Shown: positions 37,101-45,722 of the stretch, one piece after another
How the letters are laid out: each line of letters starts with the position of its first letter
How positions within the stretch are numbered: the first letter of the stretch is position 1
From: Thermococcus sp. CX2
Lineage (GTDB): Archaea; Methanobacteriota_B; Thermococci; Thermococcales; Thermococcaceae
Direction: 5' to 3'
Assembly: GCF_012027555.1 (NCBI RefSeq)
Contig: NZ_SNUQ01000001.1
Location: 496,001-560,000 of the forward strand
DNA: 64,000 nt
Program-made: the position numbers and the translations under genes
The notes under the pieces: generated by a model
Seen by the model: only the letters and a program-made list of their open reading frames with translations
What the model was told of the DNA's origin: nothing
The model's database searches: none

Positions 37101-37800
37101 AGTTACCCCTCCTGAACCAGTAGTACCATCTCTTGCTCGCATCCTCCGCTTGCCCCGTTATGAGGAAGTAACGCAGTATTGCGAGGTTTATAAGGAGGAA
37201 GAGGATCAGCATCACGTTGTACTGGGGAACCGAGGCGCTCAAGAAGGCGTAATAGTCCCAGATGAAGTGCATGATGATAGCGAGGAGGAAGAATGGAGCC
37301 ACCGAAGAGGTTCTGCCCTCGGCTTTCATGCCGTAGCCGACGCCGATTATAGCGCTCCATGCCCCGTGGGCGATTGGGGTTAGAAAGGCCCTCGTAATGG
37401 TCACTGCGACACCGTATCCAAGCCCGTACAGGAAGTTCTCCGTGGCAGCGAAACCTAAACCTGCAGCGACGCCATAAACTAACCCGTCCATTATGCCGTC
37501 CATCTGGCCAGCCTTGAATGGCCATCTTATCGCGAGAGCCTTGGCAGGCTCTTCCACGATGCCTGCGACGAGGGCTACATAGAAGGCAGTCGTTGGGAGT
37601 ATTGGCTCCACCCTGCCGCCGATAGTAAGAAACATCTCCAGGATGTACGCTATTCCAACGGAGAGAGTTCCCCCAAGGATAAATGTGCCTATAACGTATT
37701 TTTTAGGCTCTGGCTCAAACTTGTCCGCGTGATAGAAGTACCACAGCATCACAAGGGCCGGGGCATATGCGAAGAACACTAGTATACTCAACACGTCCAT
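37093..37800 (-). CDS. PrsW family intramembrane protease-like protein
   Basis: A 235-residue protein with about eight membrane helices. It has the family marks of PrsW (M82/CPBP-like) proteins: AGIVEEPAKALAIRW near residue 85, AAGLGFAATENFLYG, then PIAHGAWSAIIG and IIMHFIWDYYAF, supplying the Glu-Glu and His residues that act in glutamic/metal intramembrane proteases. The ATG at 37800 follows GGTGAG by 7 nt. Targets are unknown. Confidence 0.85.
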   Translation of the reverse strand: MDVLSILVFFAYAPALVMLWYFYHADKFEPEPKKYVIGTFILGGTLSVGIAYILEMFLTIGGRVEPILPTTAFYVALVAGIVEEPAKALAIRWPFKAGQMDGIMDGLVYGVAAGLGFAATENFLYGLGYGVAVTITRAFLTPIAHGAWSAIIGVGYGMKAEGRTSSVAPFFLLAIIMHFIWDYYAFLSASVPQYNVMLILFLLINLAILRYFLITGQAEDASKRWYYWFRRGNYE

Positions 37801-37845
37801 AGCAGGGCTCACCAGAAAGAAGTGGGAAATTTGAAAATTTAAAGG

Positions 37846-38616
37846 TTAGCATTGAGCGAGAAGCTTTTCAAGGTCTATCCCCTGTTCTTTGAGATACTGA
37901 ACGAGACCCTCCGGGGGCTCCACATTGGCGCTGTTGACGTTCATAATCTCGATGGTTATCACATCGACCCATTTCTCGTCGCCTCTGGTGTAGTAGGCAG
38001 TCTGCTTGATCTCGACGGGTATGAGCTCCTTGGTTACTTTGACCTCTATTTGACCCCTGTAAACGTCCATATTTTCGGTGCCAACCTCAAAGGTTCCTCC
38101 AGTTAAGTTTGCGCTGATAATGTAGTAGTCCCCTTCGTCCTCCACCTGCACTCCAGGAAGGGTCAGGACTTTCCAGACGTTGTCGAGTATCGAGGTGGTA
38201 AGGTTCGGCCCCTGCCCCGGCCCATAGCAGCTTGCCCCCCACACAACGGTCCCGTTCCTGTCGGTTAGGGTTGCATAGCCAGTGGCGGTGGTGTAGTAGT
38301 AGGTCTTGTAGTAAACCGGCCCCTTCAGGGTGCCGTTGGATACCGTAACCGTTGATTTGATCTCCCTCTCGAAATCAATCGCTCCGGTGGTCTTAAGCTG
38401 AAACGCCAGCTTAGTGCCGTTGTAGCTGTCCACAGTCATTGTGTATTCGTAGCTTTTCAAACTCTTCACGGCGTTCTCCAGGTCCTGAGCAGTGAACGGG
38501 AGGTTCGGGGGTGCCGTAGTAGTGGATGTAGTAGTTGTGCTCGTTCCTTCAGAGGAGATACACCCCGCACTCAGTACCATTAGAGCAAGGAGAATTCCGA
38601 GGTAGAACTTCCTCAT
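37846..38616 (-). CDS. Thermococcales lipoprotein, beta-rich
   Basis: A 256-residue secreted lipoprotein. The signal peptide ends LMVLSAGCISSEGTS, so Cys about 17 is lipidated; a Thr-rich linker (TTTTSTTTAPPN) follows. The remainder is beta-rich (VDSYNGTKLAFQLKTTGAIDFE and onward), reminiscent of LolA-like lipoprotein carrier folds but not clearly one. It ends with a short helix. The ATG at 38616 follows AGGTGAT. Function unknown. Confidence 0.7.
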   Translation of the reverse strand: MRKFYLGILLALMVLSAGCISSEGTSTTTTSTTTAPPNLPFTAQDLENAVKSLKSYEYTMTVDSYNGTKLAFQLKTTGAIDFEREIKSTVTVSNGTLKGPVYYKTYYYTTATGYATLTDRNGTVVWGASCYGPGQGPNLTTSILDNVWKVLTLPGVQVEDEGDYYIISANLTGGTFEVGTENMDVYRGQIEVKVTKELIPVEIKQTAYYTRGDEKWVDVITIEIMNVNSANVEPPEGLVQYLKEQGIDLEKLLAQC

Positions 38617-38665
38617 TCCATCACCTAGGATAGGTTCCGCTCGGAGTATTAAAAGGTTAGTATCA

Positions 38666-39346
38666 CTACATCCTCCCGAGAATCTCCACCAATTTCCCCA
38701 GGGTTCCGAAGTCAAGGAGCTCATCCCCAAGGGGCACGAGAACCCTCGAGGTGCTCACGTCATGGGCCCTGAGGAATGGGGAGACTATCTCCCTCAGGAC
38801 GTCGTTGCCGTAGGCCCACGGACTGAAAGCCGGGAGAACTACCAAGTCCTTGCTGAGAAGGAAAGCAGGAACCTTAACAATTGCCCCGACCTCGTCGCGG
38901 AGCCTTATCGACGGGTGTTCGTGGCCGATTATGAAGCGCTCGCCTTCAACGAGCTTGTGCCCGTGAGCAAGCATCCAGCCGTGGAGCTCAAGCTCATCGA
39001 GGATTTCAACCCCCAGCTCCCTTAGCCACAGGGTTCCTACGTCGTGGTTGCCCTTTATGAGGATTATCTCATCAACGAGAGGTGCTACCTCCTCCACGAA
39101 GGCCTCAAGCTCTTCACGTTCGCGCCACTCTGGAATGAATGAGTGCTTCAAATCCCCGTTGATGATGAGCCTTTTTGGTCTTTCCCTCTCAAGCAGGGAT
39201 CTCAGCCTTCCCACGACTTCGTGGAATATCCTCGGCAGGTAAAATCCTTCTCTAGCCATGCTGACCTCATAGCCGAGGTGGATGTCGGCAACTATGACGG
39301 CATCCCCAAGCTTCAGCGCCTTGTCCGGGAGGGGCTCTGGCCTCAT
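38666..39346 (-). CDS. Metallophosphoesterase
   Basis: A 226-residue calcineurin-like phosphoesterase. Metal-binding motifs are in order: VIVADIHLGY near residue 18, INGDLKHS near 62, LIKGNHDVGT near 97 and FIIGHEHPSI near 138. The group includes small archaeal phosphoesterases linked to DNA repair helicases, but the substrate here is unknown. No ribosome site precedes the ATG; a TTTTAAAAG element about 30 nt upstream suggests a leaderless message. Confidence 0.85.
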   Translation of the reverse strand: MRPEPLPDKALKLGDAVIVADIHLGYEVSMAREGFYLPRIFHEVVGRLRSLLERERPKRLIINGDLKHSFIPEWREREELEAFVEEVAPLVDEIILIKGNHDVGTLWLRELGVEILDELELHGWMLAHGHKLVEGERFIIGHEHPSIRLRDEVGAIVKVPAFLLSKDLVVLPAFSPWAYGNDVLREIVSPFLRAHDVSTSRVLVPLGDELLDFGTLGKLVEILGRM

Positions 39347-39446
39347 GGTGGGAAATTATGAAGCTAACGCTTTTAAAACTAACGAATATTGTTAGACGAA
39401 CCAAAAAAGTTTTAAGTTCCAACCCGAAGCGTATATTGGTGAGAGC

Positions 39447-39725
39447 ATGCCGTTCATTGGGTTTGCGAAGAGCAATTACGGGCCGGCCGAGACGTATAAG
39501 AGGATACTAGATGAACTGCAAAGGAGGGGCTTTGAGGTGAGGTTTTCCAAGCACCACTGGATGGGAGATGCGCCATTCGGCCTCGTCATCGCGGAGACGA
39601 ACAGGGGAGAGGTTGCCATCAGGTGGAATCTCGGAAAGGTCTTCGAGCTTAGGCTTGAAGAGGTGCAGAAGGAGGACGTAGACGAGTTCGTGGAAGACAC
39701 CATGGAGTACCTCAGCGGCGACTGA
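39447..39725 (+). CDS. Hypothetical 92-residue protein
   Basis: A compact alpha/beta protein of 92 residues (MPFIGFAKSNYGPAETYKRI at the start, WNLGKVFELRLEEVQKEDV near the end). It has no cysteine, no membrane segment and no motif I recognise. GGTGAGAGC precedes the ATG and codon use matches neighbours, so it is likely real. It converges with the HAD gene at a 1-nt gap. Confidence 0.6.
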   Translation: MPFIGFAKSNYGPAETYKRILDELQRRGFEVRFSKHHWMGDAPFGLVIAETNRGEVAIRWNLGKVFELRLEEVQKEDVDEFVEDTMEYLSGD

Positions 39726-39726
39726 G

Positions 39727-40410
39727 CTACTCCAGGCTGCGTTCTTGTTTTACCCGTTCTATCACGTCAAACAGACTCCAGAGATCCCTTATCACGTGAA
39801 GATGAGGGATCAGCACAAGCTTCGCCCGGTCTTTTTCCACGAACTTCGCCGTGGGTGGGAAGTAGTACCATACGTATTCGGTGTTGGTGTCCCCGTGTCC
39901 AATGAAGCGCCAAGGCTTGTCATCGACCCAGATGAAAATTTCATCTCCATATTTTTTCCGAACCAGTTTAAAGGCCTCGTCTATCGTCAGTTCCCTTCCA
40001 AATACAATAACATCGTCAAAGAGGTCGTATATTCCGAGGGTCTTCAGCCTCTTCACCTTCATCCCGTCTATGAAGTCCTCCGCCGAGAAGGAGATTACAA
40101 TGTGGCCCTCCTCCTTGAGCTTTCTGAGTAGCTCAGGAGAATCATCCAGCGGTCTAGTCAGCTTAGCTCTCTCCTCAAACCACGTCTCCATGAACTTCGT
40201 CCTAAGGAAGAAGGGAGGCTTTGATTTCTTTTTATGACTCCCAAAGGTGGGTCTCTCAAAGTACATCTCGATTCTGGTGAGCACCTTTGCCCAGAATCCT
40301 TTGAATGGAAGCCAACGGTAGCGCTTCTCCAGTGCACGCTTAAAGGCCTCCTCAATGCACGAGTAAGTATCCGCGAGCGTTCCGTCGAAATCAAAGGCAA
40401 TTATCACCAT
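39727..40410 (-). CDS. HAD superfamily hydrolase
   Basis: A 227-residue haloacid dehalogenase-type phosphatase. Motif I is FDFDGTLADT at the N-terminus with nucleophile Asp, a helical cap follows (residues 15-90), motif II is the Ser in VISFSAEDF, and motif IV is IFIWVDDKPW with its two Asps. Substrate unknown. It ends 1 nt from the convergent hypothetical gene. No clear ribosome site precedes the ATG. Confidence 0.85.
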   Translation of the reverse strand: MVIIAFDFDGTLADTYSCIEEAFKRALEKRYRWLPFKGFWAKVLTRIEMYFERPTFGSHKKKSKPPFFLRTKFMETWFEERAKLTRPLDDSPELLRKLKEEGHIVISFSAEDFIDGMKVKRLKTLGIYDLFDDVIVFGRELTIDEAFKLVRKKYGDEIFIWVDDKPWRFIGHGDTNTEYVWYYFPPTAKFVEKDRAKLVLIPHLHVIRDLWSLFDVIERVKQERSLE

Positions 40411-40425
40411 TCTCCCCCCGCCGGA

Positions 40426-40630
40426 ATGAAGGCCTCACGGCCTTTAAGCTTTTTCTCATATTGGTACTTCATCGAGCTCCACGCTGACTTCGATGTGAAT
40501 GCCCCAAGCGGCCCTCGACGGCAGAACCTACAGCAACGTCCAGTGGGCCGTCTACGAGAGCATGCAGTACAACATCAGGCTCGTCGCAGGCCTCATGGAG
40601 AAGTTCTTTGAGGATGTTGGTCTTTCGTGA
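40426..40630 (+). pseudogene. Remnant of a small gene, frameshifted
   Basis: Two in-phase protein-like pieces lie in different frames. The first, from about 40426, contains YWYFIELHADFDVNAPSG. The second, from about 40505 to a TGA at 40630, reads LDGRTYSNVQWAVYESMQYN and continues to FFEDVGLS. Both have protein-like composition and normal archaeal codon use, but the join near 40500-40515 shifts frame. The pieces probably come from one gene that lost bases, perhaps a whole middle. A 43-residue open frame from ATG 40499 covers only the second piece and has no ribosome site. I do not recognise the parent family. Confidence 0.45.
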
Positions 40631-40845
40631 TGCTCCCGTCTTTTTTAGCCCCCATTTTTTACAACATCGAATGCTTCATTAACCGGGGTTTAGAGTATAA
40701 ATTCAAAGGGCAACCTCAAAGTTTTCGGTTTAATCTCCAATCGTCAGTGGATATTTCTTTATTCTGCCTCCCGTTTGAAACACAAAGCATATAATCCGCC
40801 GAACCTATTTTCCACGACTGTCTTAAAGCTCAGAAGGTGGTAGGC

Positions 40846-42186
40846 ATGGGAAGGCACTACCTGCCGAACTCGGCCCACAGAGATGAAATGCTCAAGGAGA
40901 TGGGCTTCACGTCAATCGAAGACCTCTTCTCGGATGTTCCTAAGGGCATGGTCAAGAAGTTCAACCTTCCAGAAGGCAAGAGCGAGTACGAGGTCTTCTT
41001 TGAGATGAATGAAGCTCTCTCAAAGAATAAGACCGTCCTTGAGATGCCAAGCTTTCTTGGAGCGGGAACGTATTTCCACTACATCCCGGCCCACGTAAAA
41101 TACCTCATCGAGAGGAGCGAGTTTCTGACAGCTTATACTCCCTACCAGCCGGAGATAAGCCAGGGCATGCTCCAGGCGCTCTTCGAATACCAGAGCCTTA
41201 TCGGAGAACTTGTCGGCCTTCCGATAGTTAACTCCTCGATGTACGACTGGGGAACGGCTATGGCAGAGGCGGCTCTAATGAGTGCGAGGGTTACAAAGAG
41301 GAACAAATTCGTCGTTCCGAGGAATATAAGCCCAGAGAAGAAGATGGTTCTCCATACATACGTATCCGGTGCGGGCATAGAGATAGAGTACGTCGATTGG
41401 AACGAGAACGGCCAGCTCGACCTTGAGGAGCTCAAAGAAAAGGTCGAGGGAGCGGCCGGAGTTTACGTCGAGATGCCCAACTTCTTCGGACTCATAGAGG
41501 AGGAAATCCAGGCGGTGGGAGAGATAGCCCACGATGCCAAGGCCCTCTTTGTCGTCGGCGTTGACCCAACGATACTCGGAATAGTAGAGGCCCCGGGAGA
41601 GCTCGGCGCCGATATAGTGGTGGGTGAGGCAGCTTACTTCGGAAACCCAATGAACTTCGGCGGGCCAAGGGCAGGCATATTCGCCATTAGAGATGACAGA
41701 AAGCTCATTCGCCAGATGCCGGGAAGGATAATCGGAATGACAAAGGATGCAGACGGGAAGAGGGCCTTCGTGATGACCCTCCAGACGAGGGAACAGCACA
41801 TCAGAAGGGCAAAGGCGACCTCCAACATCTGTTCAAACGAGGCATTAGTGGCCGTTGCTGCCGCGATACACCTGGCAACCCTGGGGCCGAAGGGCCTTAG
41901 GGAGCTCGGCGAAACGATACTCAAGAACACAGCCTACTTCAAGAAGCGCATAGGCGAAGTTGCCGAGGTAGTCTTCGAGGGAATAAACTTCAAGGACGTA
42001 CCCGTTCGCTTTGAGAGACCCTATCCGGAGATACACGAGGCCCTGCTCGCTAAGAACATTCACGGCGGCTATTATCTCAAGCCCCACTTCCAGGAGCTCG
42101 GCGAGAGCGCGCTGTTTGCGGTAACCGAGACGACGAGAAAGGAGTGGGTTGATGCCCTCATCGAGGCCCTGAGGGAGGTGGCCTGA
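40846..42186 (+). CDS. gcvPA: Glycine dehydrogenase (decarboxylating) subunit 1
   Basis: A 446-residue P-protein alpha subunit of the glycine cleavage system. It shows the family blocks [15 protein letters not shown] at the start, [18 protein letters not shown] and [21 protein letters not shown]. With subunit 2 it decarboxylates glycine using PLP carried on subunit 2. The ATG at 40846 follows GGTGGT. It is followed directly by gcvPB with no gap. Confidence 0.95.
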   Translation: MGRHYLPNSAHRDEMLKEMGFTSIEDLFSDVPKGMVKKFNLPEGKSEYEVFFEMNEALSKNKTVLEMPSFLGAGTYFHYIPAHVKYLIERSEFLTAYTPYQPEISQGMLQALFEYQSLIGELVGLPIVNSSMYDWGTAMAEAALMSARVTKRNKFVVPRNISPEKKMVLHTYVSGAGIEIEYVDWNENGQLDLEELKEKVEGAAGVYVEMPNFFGLIEEEIQAVGEIAHDAKALFVVGVDPTILGIVEAPGELGADIVVGEAAYFGNPMNFGGPRAGIFAIRDDRKLIRQMPGRIIGMTKDADGKRAFVMTLQTREQHIRRAKATSNICSNEALVAVAAAIHLATLGPKGLRELGETILKNTAYFKKRIGEVAEVVFEGINFKDVPVRFERPYPEIHEALLAKNIHGGYYLKPHFQELGESALFAVTETTRKEWVDALIEALREVA

Positions 42187-43692
42187 ATGTTCAGGCAGGC
42201 TAAATGGAATGAACCGCTCATCTTCGAGCTCTCCCGTCCGGGTAGGATTGGCTACACGCTTCCAAAACCGATAGAGGATATTGAAGTTCAAATCCCTGAA
42301 AAGCTCAGGAGAAAAAGGCTCGACCTTCCAGAGCTGAGCGAGCCTGAGGTGGTCAAGCACTACACCAGACTAAGTGAGATGAACTACGGCGTTGACAGCG
42401 GTATCTACCCTCTCGGCTCGTGCACGATGAAGTATAATCCAAAGATAAACGAGGAAGTTGCCGGACATCCTGGAGTCGCCTACATTCACCCATATCAGGA
42501 CGAAAGGACTGTGCAGGGAGCGCTAAAAATCATGTGGGAGTTGGAGCAGTGGTTAAAGGAAATCACTGGAATGGATCGCTTCACCCTCCAGCCGGCCGCC
42601 GGAGCCAACGGCGAGTTTACTGGAGTCATGATCATCAGGGCCTACCACCTCGACCGCGGTGAGACCCAGAGGACGGAGATGCTTGTTCCAGACTCGGCTC
42701 ACGGAACCAATCCTGCCTCAGCCGCCATGGCGGGTTTCAAAGTCATCGAGATTCCATCCAATGAGAACGGAACTGTGGATTTGGAGGCCCTCGAAAACGC
42801 CGTGAGCGAGAAAACAGCTGGATTAATGCTCACCAACCCCAACACCCTCGGAATCTTCGAAGACGAGATTGTTGAGATAGCGAAGATAGTCCACAAGGCC
42901 GGAGGCCTGCTCTACTACGATGGAGCCAACCTCAATGCGGTTCTCGGAAAGATAAGACCCGGTGATATGGGCTTCGACGTGGTGCACCTAAACCTCCACA
43001 AGACCTTTTCGACGCCACACGGCGGCGGCGGGCCCGGAAGTGGCCCAGTTGGTGTTAAGGACTTCCTGAAGGACTACCTGCCCGTTCCGTTGGTTGGCTA
43101 CGACGAGAAGACTGGAAGGTACTACCTCGACTACGACGTGCCCAAGAGCATAGGCAAGGTCAAGGAGCTTTACGGCAATTTCGCAGTCATCGTCAGGGCG
43201 CTGACCTACCTTAAGATAATGGGCAGGGACGGGCTGAAGGAAGCCAGCGAAATAGCGGTTCTCAACGCCAACTACCTCACACAGAAGCTCAAGGGAACAA
43301 GGGGCTATGAATTACCGCACAAGGAGCTCAGGAAGCATGAGGTCGTCTTCAGTGCCGAGCCGATGAAGAAGGAGACTGGAGTTAAGGCTCTCGACATTGC
43401 CAAGCGCCTGCTCGACTTCGGCCTGCACGCACCGACGATATACTTCCCGCTGATTGTCCATGAGGCCCTGATGATAGAGCCAACGGAAACCGTCAGCAAG
43501 GAGGAGCTCGACGCCTACGTTGAGGCGCTCAAGCGGATAAGTGAGGAAGCATACAACAACCCCGAGGTTGTCAAGGAAGCACCACATAACACCGCAGTTA
43601 AGCGCGTTGATGACGTCCTCGCTGCGAAGAGACCAATAATTACCTGGCGCATGTACAGGGAGCTGAAGGAGAGGGGAGAGGTAGATATTTGA
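42187..43692 (+). CDS. gcvPB: Glycine dehydrogenase (decarboxylating) subunit 2
   Basis: A 501-residue PLP-dependent P-protein beta subunit. The cofactor lysine is in [19 protein letters not shown] near residue 273; [13 protein letters not shown] and [11 protein letters not shown] supply phosphate and substrate contacts. It passes the aminomethyl group to H-protein. The ATG follows the gcvPA stop immediately, and GGGAGGTGG lies in the end of gcvPA. T- and H-protein genes are not in the window. A T-rich tract at 43696-43712 may end the operon. Confidence 0.95.
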   Translation: MFRQAKWNEPLIFELSRPGRIGYTLPKPIEDIEVQIPEKLRRKRLDLPELSEPEVVKHYTRLSEMNYGVDSGIYPLGSCTMKYNPKINEEVAGHPGVAYIHPYQDERTVQGALKIMWELEQWLKEITGMDRFTLQPAAGANGEFTGVMIIRAYHLDRGETQRTEMLVPDSAHGTNPASAAMAGFKVIEIPSNENGTVDLEALENAVSEKTAGLMLTNPNTLGIFEDEIVEIAKIVHKAGGLLYYDGANLNAVLGKIRPGDMGFDVVHLNLHKTFSTPHGGGGPGSGPVGVKDFLKDYLPVPLVGYDEKTGRYYLDYDVPKSIGKVKELYGNFAVIVRALTYLKIMGRDGLKEASEIAVLNANYLTQKLKGTRGYELPHKELRKHEVVFSAEPMKKETGVKALDIAKRLLDFGLHAPTIYFPLIVHEALMIEPTETVSKEELDAYVEALKRISEEAYNNPEVVKEAPHNTAVKRVDDVLAAKRPIITWRMYRELKERGEVDI

Positions 43693-43893
43693 ACCCTTTT
43701 TACTCTCTTTTCCGAGCTTCAAATCTGTCTGTTTTTCTGTTAGGCGGTTCAATGCGTTTCTCGGTTTGGATTATAGGTTCTTGGAGCTTTTCGTCCTTAG
43801 CACAGTTCTATGTAAGCCCTGATTTCCCTGGAACGTTCGTTCCACAAGAGTCCTAATAAATATGTAACAAAAAACTTACACGTGGGGATGAAG

Positions 43894-44202
43894 ATGGCGG
43901 AGGCTGTAGAAAAGTCTGGACTCGTCCACTATGGTGAGGTTGTTGAGGAGTTTGAAGTCCCGGTCAGGGGGTTCCTCTTCAAGGGTGGAAAGCTTGAGGG
44001 TGTCTATATCAAAGGCGGCATAATTCCCGTGACGGTAGAGCTGCCAAAGGACATTAACGAAGCTGTATTAAGGGGAAAGGCACAGAAAAAGCTCCTCATA
44101 AGGGAAGTCAGGTACAAAGGCAAAGGAACAATTGAGGTCTACATCCAGGACGGCTATAGGGTATGGCCAATTCACGAGGTGGATTTTGAAGAGCCAAGCT
44201 GA
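43894..44202 (+). CDS. Hypothetical 102-residue protein
   Basis: A 102-residue beta-rich protein (MAEAVEKSGLVHYGEVVEEF at the start; GYRVWPIHEVDFEEPS at the end). I do not recognise it. Of three possible starts, ATG 43894 is 4 nt after GGGGAT. A TATA-like AATAAATATG lies about 35 nt upstream. It ends 7 nt before the 3' end of tRNA-Thr on the other strand. Confidence 0.6.
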   Translation: MAEAVEKSGLVHYGEVVEEFEVPVRGFLFKGGKLEGVYIKGGIIPVTVELPKDINEAVLRGKAQKKLLIREVRYKGKGTIEVYIQDGYRVWPIHEVDFEEPS

Positions 44203-44208
44203 GAGTTG

Positions 44209-44285
44209 TGGAGCCCCGGGCGGGATTTGAACCCGCGACCGGCGGATTACAAGTCCGCCGCCCCGCCAGGCTAGGCTACCGGGGC
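44209..44285 (-). tRNA. tRNA-Thr (TGT)
   Basis: On the minus strand: acceptor GCCCCGG with CCGGGGC, anticodon stem loop GGCGGA-CTTGTAA-TCCGCC giving TGT, T arm GCGGGTTCGAATCCCGC, discriminator T and encoded CCA. A TATA-like AACTTTATATTCC precedes it on the minus strand. No structured repeat follows its 3' end, unlike the plus-strand tRNA units. Confidence 0.95.
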
Positions 44286-44606
44286 ACGGTTTAATGGCTG
44301 TAAGAGAGGAATATAAAGTTTTCGACATCGAATCTCACGGGAGTATTGGAGCCTTTTATACAAATTCCATTGGCGGTTGAATTCACAAGTGATAATCGAT
44401 CCAATACACAATATCTGATGTAAGAGCTCGTCTGAGTTAACGATAGGCAAAAAGACCATATTTTGCCAATTCTGGATTTCTTTTGGCCAGATGGGCAAAA
44501 TAACCGGTGGAAATTCCCGAAATCTTGTGAGGGCATTAACCCAGAATGCCTGGAGGGGCCACCGTAATCTTTATAAATCCACCCTGTATTCCCTACATTG
44601 GGTCGT
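44286..44606. other. Non-coding gap between tRNA-Thr and tRNA-Asn
   Basis: No gene was found. It contains divergent promoters at its two ends (TTTATAAATC at 44570-44579 for tRNA-Asn), and a hairpin GGCAAAA-N8-TTTTGCC at 44446-44467 with a further GGGCAAAA copy downstream. No other structure stands out. Confidence 0.4.
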
Positions 44607-44682
44607 GCCGCCGTAGCTTAGACGGTAGAGCGCTGGACTGTTAATCCAGTGGTCCCCGGTTCGAATCCGGGCGGCGGCGCCA
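44607..44682 (+). tRNA. tRNA-Asn (GTT)
   Basis: Acceptor GCCGCCG with CGGCGGC, anticodon loop CTGTTAA giving GTT, T arm CCCGGTTCGAATCCGGG, discriminator G, encoded CCA. A TTTATAAATC box lies about 30 nt upstream. The next tRNA starts 5 nt after it, so both are one transcript. Confidence 0.95.
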
Positions 44683-44687
44683 GTAAT

Positions 44688-44765
44688 GGGCCCGTAGCTC
44701 AGCCTGGTCAGAGCGCGCGGCTCATAACCGCGTGGTCGGGGGTTCAAAGCCCCCCGGGCCCACCA
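44688..44765 (+). tRNA. tRNA with CAT anticodon (elongator Met or Ile2)
   Basis: Acceptor GGGCCCG with CGGGCCC, anticodon loop CTCATAA giving CAT, T arm GGGGGTTCAAAGCCCCC, discriminator A, encoded CCA. It lacks the GGG/CCC anticodon stem of initiator tRNA, so it is elongator methionine or the agmatidine-modified isoleucine tRNA. Sequence alone did not let me separate these. Confidence 0.9.
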
Positions 44766-44772
44766 GTTCTAT

Positions 44773-45010
44773 AAACTTCACCTCGCGAAATTTGATCAAG
44801 GTTCGTATGTCCCTTCTAAAACTCGCTGTTTTAGGGTTCCTCATTGTCAACTGCAGTGTTATGGGGTTTTACTTCCCAGACGCTCTTCGAGCACCAAAAA
44901 ATTAGGAAACTTCTTCAAGAGTGCTGACTCTACTCGCGAAGACATACGAACTCATTCTGGCTTTTTTGAAGAAAGTTACTCTCTGATCAAACTTTGCCCA
45001 GCAAAGTTTG
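44773..45010 (+). repeat. tRNA-adjacent structured repeat, copy 2
   Basis: A 238-bp non-coding element beginning 8 nt after the tRNA CCA. It runs from a degenerate hairpin near 44773 with TTTGATCAAGG, through GTTCGTATGTC at 44801-44811, to the exact reverse complement GACATACGAAC at 44941-44951, and ends with TTGATCAAACTTTGC-type hairpin AAACTTTGC/GCAAAGTTT at 45010. It matches copy 3 in layout but differs in base sequence in ways that keep pairing. No coding potential was seen. Confidence 0.7.
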
Positions 45011-45365
45011 TTTACGGCAAAGGTTGCCGCGGAAAAAGCCTCAAAATCGCCGAACATCCGAATCTACGTTCAATACAGGCGTCTTTTTTGTCCGAATTCT
45101 GACGGATTTTTGGCCCATATATCTGTTAAATCTTGCAAACATTCCGGTTCGGTTCTGACATTATGACAATATGCATGGAGTTTATATGTCATAATTACAT
45201 CCAATTTGCGAGAACTTCTGATTTTCTGCCAGGTTCGAATTCCGAACCCACGCTGAGACTTTTTAAGCTTTTCTCAGTATTGGTGAACATACTAGTACAC
45301 CAAAGCCGATTTTCGGCGCGAAAAACGGTTCTTAAACTTTTCGTAAGCGATATAAACCCCTACGG
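45011..45365. other. Long non-coding region upstream of rpoH
   Basis: No gene was found. An inverted repeat TTATGACA-N18-TGTCATAA occurs at 45161-45194 and could be a protein-binding site or stem. A second AT-rich TATA-like stretch (TTCTTAAACTTTTC, near 45330) precedes the main promoter. The rest is AT-rich with no recognised feature. Confidence 0.4.
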
Positions 45366-45395
45366 TCGAGTTATCACTCGAAAAGCTTATATACC
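45366..45395 (+). promoter_or_regulatory. Palindrome plus BRE/TATA of the RNA polymerase operon
   Basis: CGAAAAGCTTATATACC (45379-45395) is a strong BRE/TATA, about 65 nt before the rpoH start. It overlaps a palindrome TCGAGT-TATC-ACTCGA (45366-45381) whose right arm covers the BRE, a placement suited to a repressor that blocks TFB. No regulator is known for it here. Confidence 0.6.
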
Positions 45396-45457
45396 GAAAC
45401 CCACAGTGGGGAGGTAGTGGTAATCATTCTATAAAAACGTTAAGGGGGCAATTCTCG

Positions 45458-45706
45458 GTGGCGGCGAAAAAAGAGTTTGATATATTTGCTCATGAGCTGG
45501 TTCCCGAGCACAGAATCCTCAGCGAGGAAGAGAAAGAGGAGCTTCTCAAGAAGTACCGGATTAGGCTTTCACAGCTTCCTCAGATCAAGGCTTCAGACCC
45601 TGTGGTCGTTGCGCTCGGCGCAAAGCCTGGAGACGTTCTTGAAATCAAAAGGAAGAGTCCAACGGCGGGCTACTATTACTACTACCGCCTTGTGGTGGAG
45701 GACTGA
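45458..45706 (+). CDS. rpoH: RNA polymerase subunit H (RpoH)
   Basis: An 82-residue subunit equivalent to the C-terminal domain of eukaryotic RPB5: [20 protein letters not shown] at the start and the ending [10 protein letters not shown]. It forms part of the polymerase jaw. The start is GTG at 45458 with GGGGG about 10 nt upstream. It is the first gene of the operon and separated by 16 nt from rpoB. Confidence 0.95.
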   Translation: MAAKKEFDIFAHELVPEHRILSEEEKEELLKKYRIRLSQLPQIKASDPVVVALGAKPGDVLEIKRKSPTAGYYYYYRLVVED

Positions 45707-45722
45707 TTCTTGAGGTGAGAGC

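Noticed and set aside
44394-44440. Possible C/D box sRNA (GTGATAA ... CTGA ... CTGA)
   Set aside because: Guide lengths are wrong (about 19 nt), the second C box is missing and no terminal stem forms.
45371-45379. TTATCACTC upstream of rpoH as a TGM half-site
   Set aside because: The second half GTGATA is absent at the right spacing; the sequence is better explained by the TCGAGT/ACTCGA palindrome.
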